Positions 26,205 to 35,888 of a DNA stretch of 64,000 nucleotides are shown one piece after another. The DNA comes from Veillonellaceae bacterium. GTDB taxonomy: Bacteria > Bacillota > Negativicutes > Veillonellales > Dialisteraceae. Every line of letters begins with the position of its first letter. The stretch's first letter is position 1. The DNA lies in assembly GCA_025992895.1 (NCBI GenBank), contig DAJPGA010000001.1, positions 1,991,001 through 2,055,000 on the forward strand. The letters run 5' to 3'. The notes beneath the pieces were generated by a model. It saw only the letters and a program-made list of their open reading frames with translations. It was not told the origin of the DNA and searched no databases. The translations under genes were made by a program, and so were the position numbers.

Positions 26205-26561
26205 TTATTTATCCTTCAGGAATTCCTTGAGAACGACGGCCTGGTTATGGATTTCATCCTTCGCACCATAAAGAAGCGTCACAGGGCCCTTTTGAAGCTC
26301 TTCCCTGATAAGTGAAATGAACTTCTCCGTATCCGGATTTCCTGAAAGTTCTTCCGCATATCTTTTCTTGAACTCCTCGAATTTTTCCGGATCATGACCG
26401 AACCATTTCCTAAGCTCCGTCGATGGGGCAATCGACTTGTCCCAGATCCCGAGCGCTGCCTTTTCCTTGGAAATGCCCCTCGGCCAGAGCCTGTCCGTCA
26501 AAATGCGGAAGCCGTCCGACTCCTCGGGCGCTTCATATACGCGCTTTACCTGTACATCCAT
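26205..26561 (-). CDS. DUF488 family protein (YeaO-like)
   Basis: 118 residues. The DUF488 signature is clear: RILTDRLWPRGISKEKA and LRKWFGHDPEKFEEFKKRY, with LLYGAKDEIHNQAVVL at the end. Function is unknown; members are small cytoplasmic proteins. GAAGGAGG precedes the ATG. Single-gene unit. Confidence 0.9.
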   Translation of the reverse strand: MDVQVKRVYEAPEESDGFRILTDRLWPRGISKEKAALGIWDKSIAPSTELRKWFGHDPEKFEEFKKRYAEELSGNPDTEKFISLIREELQKGPVTLLYGAKDEIHNQAVVLKEFLKDK

Positions 26562-26630
26562 AAGAATTCCTCCTTCTTATTATATTTTCCTTATACTTTC
26601 CTATAGTGTATCACTTTCCCGGCGGAAATA

Positions 26631-26851
26631 AAAAAAGGACTGTGTCAAAATCCGTTAAAACGCGGACTTGCCTTCCCAGACGGGGAAGGTGCCCGGAGGG
26701 CGGATAGGGTTGATTTCCGCGGACGAAGTCCGGTTGTATGGTTTTCAGACAGAACCCATAAATACATTTGTTAGATAATCATTTAATGGAATATTCCAAT
26801 AGAAAAAGAGACTGTGGCAAAATGTTTACACATTTTGCCACAGCCCCTTTT
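26631..26851. repeat. Long copy of the interspersed repeat after groEL
   Basis: 221 bases. Left end aaaaaaggactgtgtcaaaat, middle with 'cttcccagacggggaagg' and 'gcggacgaagtccggttg', and the 'ataatcatttaatggaatat' module; right end is the shared hairpin (26803-26851). The right hairpin lies 20 bases from the groEL stop and probably ends the groESL transcript. Confidence 0.75.
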
Positions 26852-26870
26852 AATTGTTCATTCAGTCAGA

Positions 26871-28484
<1,614 letters not shown>

Positions 28485-28522
28485 TTATGTCACTCCTGTA
28501 AATGAAATACTAAAACAAATGA

Positions 28523-28804
28523 TTAGAGAATTGCGAGAATATCTCTTTCAGACAGAAGCAGATAATTTTCTCCATCTTCTTCAATGTCTACGCCGGAGTA
28601 TTTTGCAAACAGAACTCTGTCGCCAACTTTGACTTCAAACGGTGTACGAACGCCGTTGTCCAGCATTTTGCCGGAACCGATGGCAATGACAGTGCCTTTC
28701 TGGGATTTTTTCTGCGCTGTATCTGGGAGCAGGATGCCGCCCTTTGTCTTTGTTTCTTCTTCGTCGACTTTAACGAGAACACGATCTGCTAATGGTTTTA
28801 ACAT
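28523..28804 (-). CDS. groS: Co-chaperonin GroES (Hsp10)
   Basis: 93 residues: [24 protein letters not shown] with the mobile loop, then [12 protein letters not shown]. The ATG at 28804 has AAAGGAGG 7 bases before it; an in-frame ATG two codons upstream touches that site. First gene of the groESL unit. Confidence 0.97.
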   Translation of the reverse strand: MLKPLADRVLVKVDEEETKTKGGILLPDTAQKKSQKGTVIAIGSGKMLDNGVRTPFEVKVGDRVLFAKYSGVDIEEDGENYLLLSERDILAIL

Positions 28805-28824
28805 TTCCATTCCTCCTTTAACTA

Positions 28825-28851
28825 TTAGCACTCAATCCGTCTGAGTGCTAA
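28825..28851 (-). promoter_or_regulatory. CIRCE operator (HrcA-binding site)
   Basis: TTAGCACTC-9 bases-GAGTGCTAA, a perfect consensus, just upstream of groES. HrcA binding here should repress the unit until heat shock. hrcA itself is not in the window. Confidence 0.97.
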
Positions 28852-28862
28852 CTTACGTTACT

Positions 28863-28891
28863 ATAATACATAACTTTTAAATGAAATGCAA
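28863..28891 (-). promoter_or_regulatory. Promoter of groES-groEL
   Basis: Minus strand TTGCAT (28891-28886), 17 bases, TATTAT (28868-28863), 12 bases before CIRCE, so the operator covers the start of transcription. Confidence 0.75.
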
Positions 28892-28945
28892 GAGGAATGA
28901 TGCGTTTCTCTGAAAAATTTTTGAAAATTTTCTATACGTTTTCCA

Positions 28946-28988
28946 TAAAAAAAGAGCCGTGAAAAATTTTGCTTTTTCAAGGCTCTCC
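28946..28988 (-). terminator. Terminator downstream of murB
   Basis: Minus strand GAGCC(T)TGAAAAA ... TTTTTCA(C)GGCTC followed by TTTTTTTAT; the stem has a single mismatch. Confidence 0.8.
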
Positions 28989-29017
28989 TTAATTTCAATT
29001 ATTTTATTCGCTCTGCA

Positions 29018-29944
29018 TCAGCGTTCTTGGAAAACGCCTTCGCCAAGGATGCGGACATCCATCGGCACATGGACACCGTACTTTTCCTGGATGCGTTTCT
29101 GCACTTCATGGAGCACGTCCAAAATCTGCTGGCAGGTGGCTTTGCCGTTATTGACGACGAAGTCCGGATGCTTGGTGGAAACCTGAGCGTCTCCGATGGA
29201 GAAGCCGATGAGTCCCAGATCCTTGATCATGGGGCCTACATGGTATCCCGGCGGACGCAGGTACATGGTGCCGGCGCTTCTCTTCTCCAGCGGCTGCTTG
29301 GTGCGGCGGGAGATCTGGTGCTCGGTCATGTTTCTCTTGATTTCATCCGGGTTTCCCGGAGCAAGGTGGATCTTGATGCCTGTGATGATATCGCCGTTAT
29401 GCATGAAAATGCTGTCGCTGTCGCCGTAATGGAGGTCATCCCAGCCATAGGTCTTCTTCAGCAGGCCGTCTCTTGAAACTGCGTAGACTTCTTCGACGAC
29501 ATTCTTCATCTGGCTGCCATAGCCGTTCGCATTCATGAAAGCAGCGCCGATGACGGTGCCGGGGATACCGACTGCCCATTCAAAGCCGCGCAGGCTGTTC
29601 TTTTCAGCAAAACGGGATACGGTGCCCGTGCCGGTGCCGCCGGTGGCAGTGATCCATGTGCCTTCGCAGGTCATGTTCTGCTGCATGCGGTTCATGCAGA
29701 TCGTGATGCCGCGGATGCCCAGATCGCTGACAAGGCAGTTTGAGCCGCCACCGATGACGGTGACCGGGATGCCTTCTTCATGCGCCTTTTTCAGGACTGC
29801 AGTTAATTCGTCTTCTGTTGTCGGCATGACGAATGCGTCTGCCGGTCCGCCGATACCATACGTGGTGTGGCGGCTCATCGGTTCATTGAGCTTTACCTGT
29901 CTTTCATTCAGGATTCCGTCGAAAAATTTTGCGTAGTCTGTCAT
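29018..29944 (-). CDS. murB: UDP-N-acetylenolpyruvoylglucosamine reductase
   Basis: 308 residues. FAD-binding part with TYGIGGPADAF and GGGSNCLVSD; catalytic region with AGTMYLRPPGYH and GLIGFSIGDAQVSTKH. It reduces the enolpyruvyl group to give UDP-MurNAc, a committed step in peptidoglycan synthesis. The ATG overlaps the upstream gene's stop by four bases. Confidence 0.95.
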   Translation of the reverse strand: MTDYAKFFDGILNERQVKLNEPMSRHTTYGIGGPADAFVMPTTEDELTAVLKKAHEEGIPVTVIGGGSNCLVSDLGIRGITICMNRMQQNMTCEGTWITATGGTGTGTVSRFAEKNSLRGFEWAVGIPGTVIGAAFMNANGYGSQMKNVVEEVYAVSRDGLLKKTYGWDDLHYGDSDSIFMHNGDIITGIKIHLAPGNPDEIKRNMTEHQISRRTKQPLEKRSAGTMYLRPPGYHVGPMIKDLGLIGFSIGDAQVSTKHPDFVVNNGKATCQQILDVLHEVQKRIQEKYGVHVPMDVRILGEGVFQER

Positions 29945-30294
29945 TTGTCCAGTTCCAATACGTCCATACCCTGCGACATTGCTTCAGATACGATCTTCTG
30001 CAGATCCGCAGCTACTTGATTCCAGCGAATGAATGCCTGCAGGTATTCCTGCGCATTGCTGTTGTTGCTGACGAGTACAGCCAGTTCCTGCAAATGCTTG
30101 TAGGTTTCCTCGTCTTCCTTCTGACCAGCGATTCTTGCGTAGTCCGATTTCATCTGGGCCATGATGTATTCCTTCACCATTTTCCTGGCTTCTTCATCAC
30201 CCTTGATTTTTTCGGCTGCTTCTGTCAGGCGCTTCATTTCATCGCTTTCCTTGATCGCCTTGGCCAGTGCATACGCTGCATCATAAGTATTCAT
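29941..30294 (-). CDS. YlbF/YmcA family protein
   Basis: 117 residues, all helical: an N-terminal MNTYDAAYALAKAIKESDEMKRL, a central charged coiled-coil part, then NNSNAQEYLQAFIRWNQVAADLQKIVSE. This matches the YlbF/YmcA (Com_YlbF) family, which in Bacillus acts with RNase Y to mature RNAs and affects sporulation and biofilm. Start ATG at 30294 follows AAAGGAGG and overlaps trmL. Confidence 0.85.
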   Translation of the reverse strand: MNTYDAAYALAKAIKESDEMKRLTEAAEKIKGDEEARKMVKEYIMAQMKSDYARIAGQKEDEETYKHLQELAVLVSNNSNAQEYLQAFIRWNQVAADLQKIVSEAMSQGMDVLELDK

Positions 30295-30790
30295 GACTAT
30301 CACTGCCTCCTTTGAACAAACGTCCGCTCTTCTGGAGAAGATGCGGGAAACCGGTCTGCCTGAGCGCTTCCATTGCAACGATGGCAACGGCGTTCGACAG
30401 GTTGAGCGACCGGGCTTCTTCAATCATCGGGATGCGGATGCAGTCCTCTTCATGCGCCAGAAGGAGATCTTCCGGCAGTCCCTTCGTTTCCTTCCCGAAA
30501 ACGAGGACATCGTCTTCATTGAAAGACACATCCGTATACGATTTGACCGCCTTTGTCGTATTGTAGTAGAAATGGCGGCCCTTCAGCATTTCCTTCACGG
30601 ATTCAAAGTTCGGATGAACATGAACCTCGAGAAGATCCCAGTAATCCAGCCCTGCGCGCTTCAGATGCTTGTCATCGATGGAGAACCCGAGGGGTTCCAC
30701 CAGGTGGAGCGTCAGATGCTCAGCGGCACAGAGCCTTGAAATATTTCCTGTGTTTCCCGGAATTTCCGGTTCAACCAGAACAATATGCAT
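30281..30790 (-). CDS. trmL: tRNA (cytidine/uridine-34-2'-O)-methyltransferase
   Basis: 169 residues, SPOUT fold. Family motifs: EPEIPGNTGNISRLCAAE near the start, the knot region VFGKETKGLP and the C-terminal IPMIEEARSLNLSNAVAI. TrmL methylates the wobble ribose in two tRNA-Leu isoacceptors. GAGAGGG precedes the ATG. Confidence 0.95.
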   Translation of the reverse strand: MHIVLVEPEIPGNTGNISRLCAAEHLTLHLVEPLGFSIDDKHLKRAGLDYWDLLEVHVHPNFESVKEMLKGRHFYYNTTKAVKSYTDVSFNEDDVLVFGKETKGLPEDLLLAHEEDCIRIPMIEEARSLNLSNAVAIVAMEALRQTGFPHLLQKSGRLFKGGSDSHEYL

Positions 30791-30801
30791 AATTACCCTC
30801 T

Positions 30802-31203
30802 CTAAAAATAACTTCCATAGCGGTCACGATACCGGTCCTGCTGCTCGCGGCCTTCATACAATTTGAACGTCCTGGCTTTCTGTCCCTTGTAGGAAATCTG
30901 GTAAATCGGGCCTGCATCAAGCCCGTCTACGGCCAGACGGTAAATATTGTAATGGAATCCATCAGACTTCTGCGGTATTGGAAGACCCGTCACATGGACG
31001 CCCCCGCTTACCTGGAATTCAGACTTGTAGTTCGGCGACATGAAATTGGCGGGATAGAGCTCTTCTTTCGTCAGAGGCTCGTCCATCTCGACTTCCAGTG
31101 TCAGTTCGTCGACGACGAATACGTGCTTGATGGAATTGGCAGAAACAGACGATGCAAGACCCAGCGCCAGAAGAGCGGCGGACAGGATGATTTTATACTT
31201 CAT
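30802..31203 (-). CDS. Secreted protein of unknown function
   Basis: 133 residues with a signal peptide MKYKIILSAALLALGLASSVSA. The mature part is mostly beta-strand (HVFVVDELTLEVEMDEPL) and ends with an Arg/Tyr/Asp-rich tail (RYRDRYGSYF). No family recognised. The start at 31203 was chosen because AGGGGA lies seven bases before it and the signal peptide begins there. Confidence 0.72.
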   Translation of the reverse strand: MKYKIILSAALLALGLASSVSANSIKHVFVVDELTLEVEMDEPLTKEELYPANFMSPNYKSEFQVSGGVHVTGLPIPQKSDGFHYNIYRLAVDGLDAGPIYQISYKGQKARTFKLYEGREQQDRYRDRYGSYF

Positions 31204-31346
31204 AGCTTTCCCCTTTCGAGAAATGGCAGCAAGCTGCCCGGAACCTCCCTGCATCAAGTACTATTTTATCACATTTACAATCCGTGAAAAACAGACCGCG
31301 AAAAAAATAAGCATATACTTTTAAAGACTCCCCATAAAATCCGGGC

Positions 31347-31376
31347 AATAAAAAACTGCGGACAAGCCGCAGTTCT
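31347..31376 (-). terminator. Terminator of rplS
   Basis: Minus strand AACTGCGG-CTTGT-CCGCAGTT followed by TTTTTTA. Confidence 0.9.
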
Positions 31377-31385
31377 TTACATGTC

Positions 31386-31727
31386 TTATTTTCTTTCTTT
31401 GATTCTTGCTGCCTTGCCGGACAGACCACGCAGGTAGAAGAGTTTTGCACGACGAACGATGCCGCGGCGCTTTACTTCAATCTTAGCCAGACGCGGGGAA
31501 TGAACCAGGAATGTTCTTTCTACGCCTACGCCGTAGGAAATACGACGAACAGTGAAAGTTTCTCTGACTCCGGCATTTCTTCTGGCAATAACGATGCCTT
31601 CGAATACCTGGATTCTTTCATTCTTGCCTTCAACGACCTTAACATGAACTCTTACGGTGTCTCCCGGGCGGAATTCAGGAATGTCATTTCTCAGCTGTTC
31701 ATTCTCGAGTGTTTCGATAATATTCAC
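31386..31727 (-). CDS. rplS: 50S ribosomal protein L19
   Basis: 113 residues: [23 protein letters not shown] and the conserved [19 protein letters not shown]. Starts at GTG (31727), with AAGGAGG eight bases upstream; this gives the usual N-terminus. Single-gene unit with its own promoter (31801-31829). Confidence 0.96.
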   Translation of the reverse strand: MNIIETLENEQLRNDIPEFRPGDTVRVHVKVVEGKNERIQVFEGIVIARRNAGVRETFTVRRISYGVGVERTFLVHSPRLAKIEVKRRGIVRRAKLFYLRGLSGKAARIKERK

Positions 31728-31800
31728 GATCTTTTCCTCCTTCTCACAGGACATTCATGCCGATCGTATATGGCAGAGGACTATCCAGAATAACGTTGTT

Positions 31801-31829
31801 ATTATATCACGCTTTTTTTCTCTTTGCAA
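31801..31829 (-). promoter_or_regulatory. Promoter of rplS
   Basis: Minus strand TTGCAA (31829-31824), 17 bases, TATAAT (31806-31801). The leader is about 65 bases. Confidence 0.75.
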
Positions 31830-31850
31830 GGGAAAATGCTTGACAAATGA

Positions 31851-33056
31851 TCAATATCCGGTCATCGGAAGCGCCTGCTTTTTGAGCTTCTTCAGCGCCT
31901 TTCCTTCAATCTGGCGGATACGTTCACGAGTGACGCCGAAATGCTTGCCGACTTCTTCCAGAGTTCTTGGTGTTCCGTCGTCCATGCCAAAGCGCAGGGC
32001 GAGGACTCCTTTTTCTCTTTCGGTCAGCGTATCGAGCATGCTGTAGACCTGCTCGCGGCGCATCGTTGCTGCTGCTTCATCTTCCGGGGAAGCTGTTTTC
32101 TGGTCTTCGATGAAGTCTCCCAGATGGGAATCTTCCTTTTCGCCGATCGGCGTTTCCAGGGAAATCGGATCCTGGGCAGCTTTCTTGGCTTCCCTGATCT
32201 TTTCAAGGCTGATGCCCATTTCCTTGGACAGTTCCTCGTTCGTTGCCTCGCGGCCGTGTTCCTGCAGGAAACGGCGGCCTACGCGGTTCATCTTATTGAT
32301 TGTTTCGACCATGTGGACAGGCACGCGGATCGTTCTTGCCTGGTCGGCAATGGAGCGCGTGATTGCCTGGCGGATCCACCATGTCGCATACGTACTGAAT
32401 TTATAGCCCTTGGTGTAGTCGAACTTGTCGACTGCCTTCAGAAGGCCGATATTTCCTTCCTGAATGAGATCCAGGAAAGGCATGCCGCGTCCCGGGTACT
32501 TCTTGGCAATGGATACGACCAGACGGAGGTTGGCGTTTGCCATTTCCTTCTTGGCTTCCAGAGCTGCTTCCTTTTCTTCCGGGGTCGCATCTTCCTTCTT
32601 GCCTTTTTCGATCGTCTTTGCCAGTTCCATTTCCTGTTCTGCGGAAAGAAGCGGATTGGAGCCGCATTCACGCAGGTACAGGCGTACCGGATCGCTTACG
32701 CCGCCGGCTGCCGCATTGTAATCGGCATCCGTTGTATCTTCCACGTCCCAGGATTTTTCTTCTTCCTGGGTATCGTCATCACCCTCAAGAAGCATATCGT
32801 CAGAGAGGATGTCTTCCCCTTCTTCTCCTGCGAAATCTGCTTCTGTCGGTCCCTCTTCCGTTTCCCCTGGTTCATCGTAAACCATTTCAATATGATGATC
32901 ATGAAGAAGAGTGAAAACGCTGTCCAGTTGTTTCTGGGTCAAATTGTTTTCCTTCGTGAAATTGATGATTTCATTGTAGGAAATATTTCCATCCGCGTTG
33001 ACTCTCCCCTTGAGATCTTTCAGCCACTGCTCAAGCTGTGCCGCCTTTGTAGCCAA
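31851..33056 (-). CDS. rpoD: Principal sigma factor, RpoD/SigA
   Basis: 401 residues. Region 1.1 at the N-terminus (about 1-60), an acidic linker (60-115), regions 1.2-2 ([32 protein letters not shown] with the -10 reading helix), region 3, and region 4 ([20 protein letters not shown], -35 recognition). Start codon TTG at 33056, seven bases after AGGAGGTG. No dnaG next to it, unlike the usual Firmicute order. Directs transcription from the TTGACA/TATAAT-like sites seen here. Confidence 0.97.
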   Translation of the reverse strand: MATKAAQLEQWLKDLKGRVNADGNISYNEIINFTKENNLTQKQLDSVFTLLHDHHIEMVYDEPGETEEGPTEADFAGEEGEDILSDDMLLEGDDDTQEEEKSWDVEDTTDADYNAAAGGVSDPVRLYLRECGSNPLLSAEQEMELAKTIEKGKKEDATPEEKEAALEAKKEMANANLRLVVSIAKKYPGRGMPFLDLIQEGNIGLLKAVDKFDYTKGYKFSTYATWWIRQAITRSIADQARTIRVPVHMVETINKMNRVGRRFLQEHGREATNEELSKEMGISLEKIREAKKAAQDPISLETPIGEKEDSHLGDFIEDQKTASPEDEAAATMRREQVYSMLDTLTEREKGVLALRFGMDDGTPRTLEEVGKHFGVTRERIRQIEGKALKKLKKQALPMTGY

Positions 33057-33218
33057 GTCAGGACACCTCCTAGGAATTCAGAGACAATGTCTCTTTGTAT
33101 GTCGGAAATAGTAGATCAAACCGGCTCTTTTGTCCTTTTATTCGTTTTGCTCCATACCTTCTCAAAGCCTGTTTTGGGACGCAAAAAAGCCCTGCTTTTC
33201 GTCTCAAGTCAAAATCAG

Positions 33219-33247
33219 ATAATACACTCTTTATCAATAAAAATCAA
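33219..33247 (-). promoter_or_regulatory. Promoter of rpoD
   Basis: Minus strand TTGATT (33247-33242), 17 bases, TATTAT (33224-33219). The leader of roughly 150 bases is long. Confidence 0.65.
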
Positions 33248-33514
33248 GAGAGAAAAAGCACATTTTTTTATTTTATTAAAAGCCGTACATTATATTCGTT
33301 ATATACGGTATATTTATTAATCAGCGGAATCAGATTCCGCTTCGCTGCCTGGCAATGACGTCTTTCTTTTCCCGTTCCATTCACAGACAGACAGAAAAAA
33401 CGGCACCCGCAGATGCCGTTTTTGATTTCTGGTGACCTTTCAAGTACCACATATGAACGTTTGTTTGCTTATGCATCCAAATTACTTTGCTGTCCGTATT
33501 GCACGTGATGCGGC

Positions 33515-33557
33515 ATAAAAAATAGGCCCCACCGGAAACGGCAGGGCTTATTTCTTT
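33515..33557 (-). terminator. Terminator at the end of the phage late operon
   Basis: Minus strand AATAAGCCCTGCCG-TTTC-CGGTGGGGCCTATT followed by TTTT; the stem is imperfect. Confidence 0.7.
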
Positions 33558-33564
33558 TGTTGCG

Positions 33565-33864
33565 TCATTCAGCTTTGAGGCCTTTATTTCCTTCCACCGT
33601 GCTTCTTTCCATAACCACCTTCATCATATACAGTCCGAGCTTGATAATCAGCGGCAGGAAAATGCTGTCGCGGACTTTATTCCAACCTGTCTCGGCGGCA
33701 GCCTGTTCCTGAATTTTCTCCACAAAGGTACTTGCCAGTTCTTCAATGACGGGGAACCCATCAGAAGTCAAGCTGGATACCAGCTGATTTTTCAAGTCGT
33801 TGACTACACTGTCAAGATTCATCGCATCTACCATATTATCTCTAAATTCAGTCCATTTGCTCAT
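33565..33864 (-). CDS. Unknown protein at the left end of the phage late operon
   Basis: 99 residues. Starts MSKWTEFRDNMVDAMNLDSVV; helical throughout, with a hydrophobic stretch (IFLPLIIKLGLYMMKVV, about 68-84). No family recognised. It follows the endolysin with a good ribosome-binding site (AGGAGG), so it is translated with the lysis genes and might be an accessory lysis or lysogeny-related protein. Confidence 0.7.
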   Translation of the reverse strand: MSKWTEFRDNMVDAMNLDSVVNDLKNQLVSSLTSDGFPVIEELASTFVEKIQEQAAAETGWNKVRDSIFLPLIIKLGLYMMKVVMERSTVEGNKGLKAE

Positions 33865-33876
33865 AATCTTTTCCTC

Positions 33877-34455
33877 CTAATTCAAATCCAGATACCACTC
33901 GTTCATATCAACATTTGTAGAACCAATATAGCCACTGTCGCTATACTGCCACCCGGCCAACACATTATCCGGGTAGTCATCCTTAAACTCACAGCGTTTG
34001 TTGTACTGTGCTACCCAATAGGGAACATAGTCACCCAGCGCCTTTACATCAATAACGTCCTCTAATGTAGAGAGACTTGCATAGATACCGCATGGGATGC
34101 CTTTAGCAGTAATCGCATTTAAGAAAGCGCTGCATACTGCGGTCGGGTCTTCACACTGCAAACACGTCTTTGCTTCGAAGTCAAACCACACTCCCATAGG
34201 AGGGATCTCTCCGCCAAGCAGATATAGAACTTCATTTGCCTCAGCGGCAGCTTCTTCGGGAGTAGATGCATGGGAGAAACAATACACGCCCCATTTCAGG
34301 CCATGCTTTTTGGCCGCGGATACATGCCCCCACCAGGTATCTTCCGGTTCTTCGCCTTCAGAAATCTTGATGATCACACCCTTAATACCAGCGTCAACAA
34401 CTGCATCATAGTCCAGATCTTTCTGCCAGTAGCTTACATCAATTACTTTTGCCAT
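33877..34455 (-). CDS. Endolysin, GH25 muramidase
   Basis: 192 residues. GH25 lysozyme pattern: starts with VIDVSYWQKDLDYDAV, then GVYCFSHAS, VWFDFEA (acidic catalytic pair), and the DVIDVKALGDYVPYWVAQY barrel segment. It should cut peptidoglycan at MurNAc linkages. No cell-wall binding domain is seen and no signal, so it needs the holin. Start at 34455 has AAAGGAGGTG; the ORF overlaps the holin gene by 17 bases. Confidence 0.93.
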   Translation of the reverse strand: MAKVIDVSYWQKDLDYDAVVDAGIKGVIIKISEGEEPEDTWWGHVSAAKKHGLKWGVYCFSHASTPEEAAAEANEVLYLLGGEIPPMGVWFDFEAKTCLQCEDPTAVCSAFLNAITAKGIPCGIYASLSTLEDVIDVKALGDYVPYWVAQYNKRCEFKDDYPDNVLAGWQYSDSGYIGSTNVDMNEWYLDLN

Positions 34456-34633
34456 CTTTATCACCTCCTTTCGATGCAGTGCTCTTAACCGTTCCGCCAA
34501 TATACCCTAGGAGACCCGTTACGATGCTCATGGCTAGGTTATCCAGGCCATAAAAAATAGCCATTATCAGGCTTGCTGACAAGGCTATAATGACCAGGAT
34601 ATTTTCAATGTCAATTTTCTCAAACTGGAACAA
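34439..34633 (-). CDS. Holin-like small membrane protein
   Basis: 64 residues with hydrophobic stretches (ILVIIALSASLIMAIFYGL, then SIVTGLLGYIGGTV) and a charged C-terminus (SKGGDKDGKSN). It sits directly before the endolysin gene, as phage holins do. TTG start with AAGGGGGG upstream. Family not named; the call is from position and topology. Confidence 0.75.
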   Translation of the reverse strand: MFQFEKIDIENILVIIALSASLIMAIFYGLDNLAMSIVTGLLGYIGGTVKSTASKGGDKDGKSN

Positions 34634-34647
34634 CTGTCTTCCCCCCT

Positions 34648-34983
34648 TTACGGATGTTCCGACAGAGCATGAGGCAGGGCAATAAACCGTCGGTATGTTT
34701 CCGTTACAAGCCCGTTTCCGCCCAGATTATGGTATGCCGTATACATGGACCCCAGAATCTCTACCGTACTAATCGGGGCATATCCTTTGGCAATACATTC
34801 CTCCATGCCGATAATAAGTCGGTCACGCAACAGGGCTTCTACCCCTTTCACCAGTGCTGCATGTTTCTGTTCTTTTTCCGTTTCTTCCTTCTTGCTTTGC
34901 GCACGTTGCTGTTTCCATTCAAAAAGCAGGATTCCTGACAACAGCGAGGGAATCCCTGCTAAAATTATCTGCCACCATTCCAC
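34648..34983 (-). CDS. Phage membrane-associated protein of unknown function
   Basis: 111 residues. GTG start (34983) after GGGGGCCGTATA. An N-terminal membrane segment (WWQIILAGIPSLLSGILLF) is followed by a long charged coiled coil (QQRAQSKKEETEKEQKHAAL) and a helical end. It lies just before the holin and could be a spanin or antiholin-like partner, but no family is known. Confidence 0.65.
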   Translation of the reverse strand: MEWWQIILAGIPSLLSGILLFEWKQQRAQSKKEETEKEQKHAALVKGVEALLRDRLIIGMEECIAKGYAPISTVEILGSMYTAYHNLGGNGLVTETYRRFIALPHALSEHP

Positions 34984-34997
34984 TATACGGCCCCCTT

Positions 34998-35873
34998 TTA
35001 GCGATGAGCCGCAATAGCAGCCAGTGCCTGCTCTGCCGTAAACTCGGATTCGCTAACCAGCACATAAACTTCAGAATTTGCTTGAGAAAGAGTGTCGAAC
35101 AATTGGCTCCACTGAGCTATAAGTTCATAGGAAGCATAATAACCATTGGCAAAGTCGAATTTTGTTGTTTTGAAGTTGCTTCCATCGGGCTGTACAATCC
35201 CAATGTAAACACTGTCTCCGAATACCTTACCGCCTGCAAATGCGAAATGTTCTTGTCCTAAGTCATTCATTCCCGCCAGCACCAGCTCATCACTATTCAA
35301 GAGATTCTTATTGAGCGTGCCAACGCCACTATTTTTATCGCATCCTTCAATGGCATCAATTGGAATTCCCTCATCATTAGTTATAACTTTTACCCCTAAT
35401 GTCAAATCATAAATACCCTTAAAATTTACATCAGGATTTTTTTCAATTGCAGGCTTTGCTGAAATGGTAATAGTTTTGTTTTCTTCATCCGTTTCGACAC
35501 TAGCCTCTCCGGCAGTATATCCGGCATCTGCTGTAACAGCAGGGGTTACGGTCAGCCCCAATTTATATTTATCCGCTTCATCCGATTTCCAGGAAGACGA
35601 GCAAGAATAGGAAATGGTCTGATGGTCTGTCTGATTTACGATGACCGACCACACATCATTGCTCTGGATAACGGTCTCGGTTTGTTTGACGGCCGTTCCC
35701 ATAGTTAATTCTCCGGCTGCATTGTAGAAGGTTTTACCTTGCAATACATCTTCTGCTTTTGCGGTTGTATCGGACACTTCACAGAAACGGGCAGTACCCT
35801 CTGTTGCCAGCGGCAAAATAACCGCCGGCACCCCATTGTAAGTATTTCCTGCAATTCTCACATCTACTTTCAT
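34998..35873 (-). CDS. Phage structural protein near the tail fibres
   Basis: 291 residues with no recognised domain. N-terminus MKVDVRIAGNTYNGVPAVILPL suggests a beta-rich attachment domain. The middle part is rich in Thr/Ser/Ala strands (VTPAVTADAGYTAGEASVETDEENKTITISAKP). It follows the tail-fibre genes and is co-oriented, so it may be a receptor-binding or fibre-assembly protein. AGGAGGAAAACAA before the ATG. Confidence 0.6.
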   Translation of the reverse strand: MKVDVRIAGNTYNGVPAVILPLATEGTARFCEVSDTTAKAEDVLQGKTFYNAAGELTMGTAVKQTETVIQSNDVWSVIVNQTDHQTISYSCSSSWKSDEADKYKLGLTVTPAVTADAGYTAGEASVETDEENKTITISAKPAIEKNPDVNFKGIYDLTLGVKVITNDEGIPIDAIEGCDKNSGVGTLNKNLLNSDELVLAGMNDLGQEHFAFAGGKVFGDSVYIGIVQPDGSNFKTTKFDFANGYYASYELIAQWSQLFDTLSQANSEVYVLVSESEFTAEQALAAIAAHR

Positions 35874-35888
35874 TTGTTTTCCTCCTTA

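Larger units (their letters stand above)
33057..33564. other. Intergenic stretch between rpoD and the prophage
   Basis: Holds the rpoD promoter (33219-33247), a bidirectional hairpin around 33389-33421 (aaacggca...tgccgttt) and the phage terminator at 33515-33557. The left boundary of the prophage (attL) should lie in or near this stretch, but the other end is out of the window and no repeat could be checked. No open gene seen. Confidence 0.6.

Noticed and set aside
33057..33564. Integrase gene at the rpoD-side end of the prophage
   Set aside because: The stretch has no open frame of adequate size; the integrase must be at the other end, outside the window.
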